Assembly: GCA_009921985.1 (NCBI GenBank)
Contig: RFWS01000011.1
Location: forward strand, 1-19,079
From: a bacterium
Lineage (GTDB): Bacteria; Verrucomicrobiota; Verrucomicrobiia; Methylacidiphilales; Verrucolacustridaceae
Length of the DNA: 19,079 bases
Reading direction: 5' to 3'
This document shows, piece after piece, positions 14,795-19,079 of this stretch (positions are counted from its first letter, which is position 1; each line of letters opens with the position of its first letter). Below the pieces are notes generated by a model. The model saw only the letters and a program-made list of their open reading frames with translations, did not search any database and was not told where the DNA came from. A program made the translations under genes and the position numbers.

Positions 14795-16434
14795 TTACTT
14801 TTTCAATCGGCTGCTTTTGGCCTGCAAAAGCTCCTTCGCCAGCATCCGTGCCGCCTTTCCGTCCCCCCCCAACATTCTCGTCAGCTCCCTTTCCCGTTCC
14901 TCCCCCTTCAGCCTCTCCAGCTCCGCAAAGGTCCTCCCTTTTTCCACCCGCTTGGCCACCGCGAAATGCTCATCCGCCGCCGCCGCTGATGGCTTCGGCC
15001 CAACCCGCGCAACCGCTCGGCCACGGCCACGGCGGTTTCACCCCCGACGTTGGCATCCACCTCGTCAAAAATCAGGATCGGCACCGCATCCCGCTCAGCC
15101 AAAACGCTCTTCAGGGCCAGCATGACACGCGCCATCTCCCCGCTGGAGGCGATGCTCCGCAGGGGACGCGGGGCTTCGCCCGGATTCGGGGCAAACAGCA
15201 GTTCCACCGTTTCCGCGCCCTCGGGTCCCGGTTCTTCCGTGCGAATTTGGGCCTCCAGCCGGCTCTGGACGAAGCCCAGGCCGCGAAGCTGTCCGGTCAC
15301 CTCCTTCGCAAAACGCGGTGCCGCCTGTTTCCTGCCTTCCGTAAGCTTGCCACACGCCTGGTGAAGTTTTTTTCCGGCGGCCTCCACCTCCCGGACCAGG
15401 GTCGCCTCCGTCCCCTTGGCATCGGCCAATTCACTCTGCCTTCGCCGGAGCTCCTCCAGTCTTTTCAGCGCCGATTCCACGCTCCCTCCGTATTTTTTTT
15501 TCAGTCCCAACACCAAATCCAGCCTCCGTTCCAGCTCCGCGAGGCGCTCCGCATCCAGTCCCACCTGCTCGGCTCGCCGTTCGGCCTCGCGCGCCAGATC
15601 CCGCAGGCTTTCGACCACTCCCTCGTTTTTCGACCGCATTTCCGCGGCCGCCCCGTCCAACCGTTCCCACTCCCCCAAGGCACGCTGCACCTTCGCCAGA
15701 AAACCGAGTGCGTTCTCCTCGCCGGTTTCCAACAGGGCGTTGACCTCCGCCGCCAGTTCCACAATCCGCTTGCCGTGCCCGGACGCCGCATGGTCCCGCT
15801 CCAGCTCCTCGTCCTCCCCCGGCCGCAACTGCGCCTGCTCCAGCTCCCTCACCTGATGATCGATCAGCTCCTGGGTCGCCCCATCCACCCCCGCCATGCG
15901 CTGCCGGAAATCCGCCAACTTGCCCTCAGCCTCCCGTTTCTGACGGAAAGCCGACCGCACCGCTTCCACCTCCTTGACCAGACCCCCGAAGCCGTCCAAG
16001 GCCGCCCGTTGGGCCGAGGTCGAAAGCAGCGTCTGGTGATCATGAGGGCCATGGAGATCGACCAGGCGATCTCCCAGTTCTTTCAAAACCCCAAGGGTGA
16101 CCGCGGATCCGTTCAGAAACTGCCTTCCCGTCCCCGTGGCGCTGATCTGCCGCTTGATCACCAACGTCCCGTCCCGATCCACCTCCACCCCTTTCTCCTC
16201 CAGCCACGACTGAAACTCCTCGGCTCCGCCCAGCTCCCCCTCCACCAGGCAGCCTTCGGCCCCCGTCCGCACCAGGCTTTTGTCCGCCCGCTCCCCGAGC
16301 AGAAGAAGAAAGGCATCGATCAGGATCGACTTGCCGGCCCCCGTCTCCCCCGTCAGCACGTTGAAACCCTCCCCCAACTCCCAGACCACCTCCTCGACCA
16401 CCGCCAGGTTTTTGATCCGTAACCGCCTCAGCAT
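14795..16434 (-). pseudogene. recN: DNA repair ATPase RecN, frameshifted by a deletion in the THLPQV region
   Basis: RecN is an SMC-like ABC ATPase acting in double-strand-break repair. The frame from ATG 16434 shows Walker A GETGAGKS (29-36), a long coiled-coil-rich middle, the ABC signature SIASSGEMARVMLALKS and Walker B ILIFDEVDANVGG. After RLRGLGRSHQ (residue 483, bases 14986-14988) it goes into unrelated sequence and stops at 14908. Another frame resumes immediately with AADEHFAVAKRVEKGRTFAEL and ends normally, ERELTRMLGG to RLKK, TAA 14795. The conserved VLCITHLPQV-type stretch that should lie between is missing. From family spacing about 31 nt were lost. A repaired protein would be about 556 aa, normal for RecN. 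The loss removes the histidine loop used in ATP hydrolysis, so the product should be inactive. Confidence 0.9.
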
Positions 16435-16459
16435 CCCCGCAAAATAGAGCGGCGCGGGA

Positions 16460-16473
16460 AGATAGTAGATAGG
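16460..16473. repeat. Two-unit heptamer repeat (AGATAGT/AGATAGG)
   Basis: AGATAGT is followed directly by AGATAGG in the 97-nt gap between the divergent recN and metallo-hydrolase genes. It is short but phased at 7 bp like the other arrays. Confidence 0.5.
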
Positions 16474-16485
16474 GAATTTTTCCGG

Positions 16486-16499
16486 TTTCCGCTTTCCGC
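16486..16499. repeat. Two-unit heptamer repeat (TTTCCGC)
   Basis: TTTCCGC occurs twice in perfect tandem, 13 nt after the AGATAG repeat. Two different heptamer types therefore share one short gap. Confidence 0.55.
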
Positions 16500-16531
16500 T
16501 TTTTCAATCCTCCCCCACGCTAACAGGCTCT

Positions 16532-17305
16532 ATGCGGCTCACCCTGCTCGGTACCGGCACATCCCAAGGCGTCCCCATGCTGGCCTGCTCCTGCCGGGTC
16601 TGTACCTCGCCCGATCCCCGGGACCGCCGCTTCCGCTCCTCCGCCTGGCTGCAGGATGAAAATCTCAGTGTCGTCATCGACACATCGCCCGATTTTCGTT
16701 CCCAGGCCCTCCGCGCCGGCATCCCGCGGCTCGATGCCGCCCTCTACACCCACAGCCATGCCGATCACATCGCCGGCTTCGACGACCTCCGCACCTACTC
16801 GGTCAAAAACGGCAACCGCATTCCCATCTATGCCGATCCCTACACCCTTTCCCGCCTCCACAAGGCTTTTGATTACGCCTTCGACATCAACCACCGCAAC
16901 TCCGCCTACGTCTGCCCGGAACCCCACCGGATCGAGGGACCGTTTCAACTCGGGGCCGTCACGTTTGTCCCCTTGCCGGTTCCCCACGGCGCCATCACCA
17001 CCACCGGGTTCCGGCTCGACCGCGATGGCCGTCCGCGGGCCGCCTACCTGCCCGACTGCTCGGCCGTCCCCGCCCCCATCCGCGAACTCCTCCGCGACAT
17101 TCCCATCCTGGTCATCGACGGGCTCCGGGATGAGCCCCACCCCACCCACCTGACCATCGCCGAGGCCATCGCGGTGGCCAACGATGTCCGGGCCCGGCAG
17201 ACTTGGCTGACCCACCTGACCCACCTGACCCTGCACGCGGAACGGGAGGCCTCCCTCCCCGCGGGCGTTCGGTTGGCTTACGACGGTCTTCAGCTCGATC
17301 TCTAA
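16532..17305 (+). CDS. PhnP-like metallo-beta-lactamase-fold hydrolase
   Basis: This 257-aa protein belongs to the MBL-fold phosphodiesterases related to PhnP (phosphoribosyl 1,2-cyclic phosphate phosphodiesterase). It shows LLGTGTSQGVPM, a structural zinc-type cysteine cluster (C19, C21, C24), the metal motif HSHADH (74-79), later metal-ligand candidates in PVPHG and YLPDCS, and a family-typical end, LTHLTHLTLHAE then GVRLAYDGLQLDL. No phosphonate genes are nearby, so the substrate is unknown and a generic cyclic-phosphate or nucleotide role is possible. ATG 16532 is the natural start, with only a weak CAGG upstream. It is divergent from recN and 37 nt before the TIGR03790 gene, so the two may be cotranscribed. 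Confidence 0.88.
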   Translation: MRLTLLGTGTSQGVPMLACSCRVCTSPDPRDRRFRSSAWLQDENLSVVIDTSPDFRSQALRAGIPRLDAALYTHSHADHIAGFDDLRTYSVKNGNRIPIYADPYTLSRLHKAFDYAFDINHRNSAYVCPEPHRIEGPFQLGAVTFVPLPVPHGAITTTGFRLDRDGRPRAAYLPDCSAVPAPIRELLRDIPILVIDGLRDEPHPTHLTIAEAIAVANDVRARQTWLTHLTHLTLHAEREASLPAGVRLAYDGLQLDL

Positions 17306-17342
17306 ACCTTCTCTCGGCCCCTCTTTTCCCTACTCTGGTTGG

Positions 17343-19079
17343 ATGCGTGCGTGGATCGGTTTTGGGTCCGGAATCCTGTGGGCCGTGGCTTCACTTGCCC
17401 ACGCAGCCGATCCGGCCCCTTCCAATCTTCCGGATCTGGCCGGTCATACCTTGGTCGTTTTCAACAAGGCGGATCCGGACTCCCCTTCGCTCGCGGAAAC
17501 GTACGCGAAGGCCCGCTCCATTCCGGCGGACCGGGTCATCGGCCTTGACTGCGCCCTGAAGGAAGAGATCACCCGGGCTGAGTTTGAGGCCACCATCCGC
17601 AAGCCGCTCGAGGAGCTTTTTCAAAGCCGCGGCTGGATGAAGCGGCAGGAAAACTTTTTGCCCAACCCCGTTCTGGGCCTGGAAGGAAACGTTCCGGTCC
17701 AGCAATCCAAGGAAAACCCCATCTGGGTCATGGTGCTGATGCGCGGCATGCCCCTGAAGATCGCCGAGGATCCGACCGTCTTGGCCCCCGAAAACCTCAT
17801 GGGCCAACTCCGCCCCAACGCCGCCTCGGTCGATTCGGAGCTCGCCCTCCTTCCCATCCAAGGCCTCCCGGTTTACGGCCTGATCGCCAATCCCTACTTT
17901 GCGGACAAGCGCATCCGCCCCTTCACCTCCTTTTTCGCCAACTACCTCATCATGGTCACGCGGCTCGATGGCCCGTCACCGGGAATCGTCCGCCGCATGA
18001 TTCAGGACGCCGTGGAGGTGGAAAAAACCGAACTCACCGGTCGGGCCTTTTTCGACCTCCGCTCCATCGAGAAAAAAGACGACCCCTACCGCCTGGGCGA
18101 TGAATGGATCGAGCGGGCGGCCCTTCTTTTTCAGGCCCGCGGTTTTGAAGTTGAAGTCGATCGCCGGGCCGAAGTCGCCCCCAAGTACGCCCCGTGGGAC
18201 CAGATCGCCTTCTACGCCGGGTGGTACACGCAGGATTTCCAAGGGCCCTTTGAACTGCCCACCGCCCGTTTTCGTCGTGGTGCCATCGCCTATCACATCC
18301 ACTCATTCAGTGCGGAAACCGTCCGCTCGGAAACCAGGAACTGGGTCGGTCCCCTGCTTTCCCACGGGGCCACCGCCACCATGGGCGCGGTCTACGAGCC
18401 CTACCTCCGTTTCACCCCGGATATCAGCCTGTTCGTCAGCGGTCTGCTTTCCGGCCTTTCCTTTGCCGAGGCGGCTTACCAGTCCCAGTTGGCCCTCTCC
18501 TGGATGGTCACCTTTGTCGGCGATCCTCTTTACCGCCCCTTTCCCCGTAATTTTTACGAAAATCTGGACGCCGCCCAGACCTCCAACTCCCCCGACCTTC
18601 CCTGGTTCCGTCTGCGGAAGGCGCGCCTCCTCGCCAACGCCGGCTCCCTTTCGGAAACCAAAATGGCGGTCGCCAAGCTCGTCGAGGATTTCCCCAAGAA
18701 CGAAATTATTTTGGAAGGGGGTGCGGACATCGACAAGGACCTGAACGAGAAAAAGGATGCGATCCAGCTCTATGAACAGGCGCTCGACCTGATCGGGGAC
18801 AAGGAGCCGCGGGACCGCCTTCGCTTGCTCATGAAGCTGGCCGATCTGAATCGGCGCGATGACAAGGCCAAGGAGGCGCTGAAACTGTACGAAAAGATCA
18901 TGCAGGAATTTCCCGAAGCCGCCCAATCCCTCGGCCTCGGGGACCGTGCGATCGCCTTTGCCTCCGGGGAGAGCCTCGAGCTCCCCGCCGCCTTGGCGAA
19001 GTACAAGGAAAAGGTCGAGGAGGCCCAGATCGCCGCGGCCGTGGCCAAAGCCGCTGCGCAACCTCCCGCTCAAACCAAA
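17343..19079 (+). CDS. TIGR03790 family secreted protein with C-terminal TPR-like repeats, 3'-truncated by window edge
   Basis: The frame is open from ATG 17343 to the last base (579 codons). A signal peptide is clear (hydrophobic core, AHA followed by AD at 21/22). The core reads LAGHTLVVFNKADPDSPSLAETY, AKARSIPADRVIGL, EEITRAEFEATIRKPL and IWVMVLMRGMPLKI (each in order, about residues 33-140), then HGATATMGAVYEPYL and VGDPLYRPF near 340-400, which fits the TIGR03790 family as I remember it. From about residue 455, tandem helices (AIQLYEQALDLIGD, EALKLYEKIMQEFPE) look like tetratricopeptide repeats, so the tail probably binds other proteins. Biochemical function is unknown. The family is reported to occur only in genomes with exosortase, pointing to a role in surface-protein export or envelope assembly. 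Confidence 0.8.
   Translation, partial: MRAWIGFGSGILWAVASLAHAADPAPSNLPDLAGHTLVVFNKADPDSPSLAETYAKARSIPADRVIGLDCALKEEITRAEFEATIRKPLEELFQSRGWMKRQENFLPNPVLGLEGNVPVQQSKENPIWVMVLMRGMPLKIAEDPTVLAPENLMGQLRPNAASVDSELALLPIQGLPVYGLIANPYFADKRIRPFTSFFANYLIMVTRLDGPSPGIVRRMIQDAVEVEKTELTGRAFFDLRSIEKKDDPYRLGDEWIERAALLFQARGFEVEVDRRAEVAPKYAPWDQIAFYAGWYTQDFQGPFELPTARFRRGAIAYHIHSFSAETVRSETRNWVGPLLSHGATATMGAVYEPYLRFTPDISLFVSGLLSGLSFAEAAYQSQLALSWMVTFVGDPLYRPFPRNFYENLDAAQTSNSPDLPWFRLRKARLLANAGSLSETKMAVAKLVEDFPKNEIILEGGADIDKDLNEKKDAIQLYEQALDLIGDKEPRDRLRLLMKLADLNRRDDKAKEALKLYEKIMQEFPEAAQSLGLGDRAIAFASGESLELPAALAKYKEKVEEAQIAAAVAKAAAQPPAQTK

Noticed and set aside
14848..16422. A 524-codon plus-strand open frame antisense to recN
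   Set aside because: The composition is typical antisense shadow, and the opposite strand has clear RecN motifs.
16520..17236. A 238-codon minus-strand Gly/Val-rich open frame
   Set aside because: It is the antisense shadow of the PhnP-like hydrolase, whose metal motifs are on the plus strand.

Overview
The window is GC-rich bacterial DNA with short intergenic gaps and mostly housekeeping genes. It most likely comes from the Verrucomicrobiota or a close relative in the PVC group. Three things support this: a very large secreted protein of Ig-like and beta-sandwich modules ending in a DPDGDG tail with a following EFAFGTSP-type motif; a gene of the TIGR03790 family, which I remember as confined to exosortase-bearing bacteria such as Verrucomicrobia; and Gram-negative features (a PagL-like lipid A deacylase homologue, NagZ). 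The phylum is an inference, because no rRNA gene is present.

Layout. 1-3624 (minus) is the first 1208 codons of a giant secreted protein that runs off the left edge. 3625-4050 is an AT-richer gap with short-period repeats. 4051-4466 (minus) is a hicB-hicA toxin-antitoxin remnant whose toxin gene carries two in-frame stops. 4684-8199 (minus) is dnaE, divergent from a plus-strand run rpsU-birA-trpA-ruvX and a PagL-like outer-membrane protein (8392-11398), closed by a weak hairpin terminator. truA (plus) converges on nagZ (minus) with an 11-nt gap. Then come a solitary RelE-like gene and, 4 nt later, a lipoprotein-type SAM hydrolase gene broken by a perfect 23-bp tandem duplication. recN (minus) follows, broken by a deletion of about 31 nt that removes its conserved THLPQV segment. 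Last are a PhnP-like metallo-hydrolase and the first 579 codons of a TIGR03790 protein that runs off the right edge.

What stands out. (1) The gaps hold small arrays of 6- or 7-bp repeats, with a different sequence in almost every gap. One of them, a 62-bp two-armed inverted heptamer array, sits in frame inside the signal-peptide region of the giant secreted protein. They resemble in form the heptanucleotide STRR repeats of heterocystous cyanobacteria. (2) Three genes (hicA, the SAM hydrolase, recN) are broken, each by a clearly readable lesion. Genome decay, reversible slippage and assembly error are all possible. (3) birA has no ATG, GTG or TTG start upstream of its conserved core. (4) A secreted modular protein and an exosortase-associated family protein lie in one neighbourhood, which suggests an exosortase-type surface system elsewhere in the genome; no exosortase or sorting signal is visible here. 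I saw no tRNA, rRNA, CRISPR array, intact transposon or prophage.
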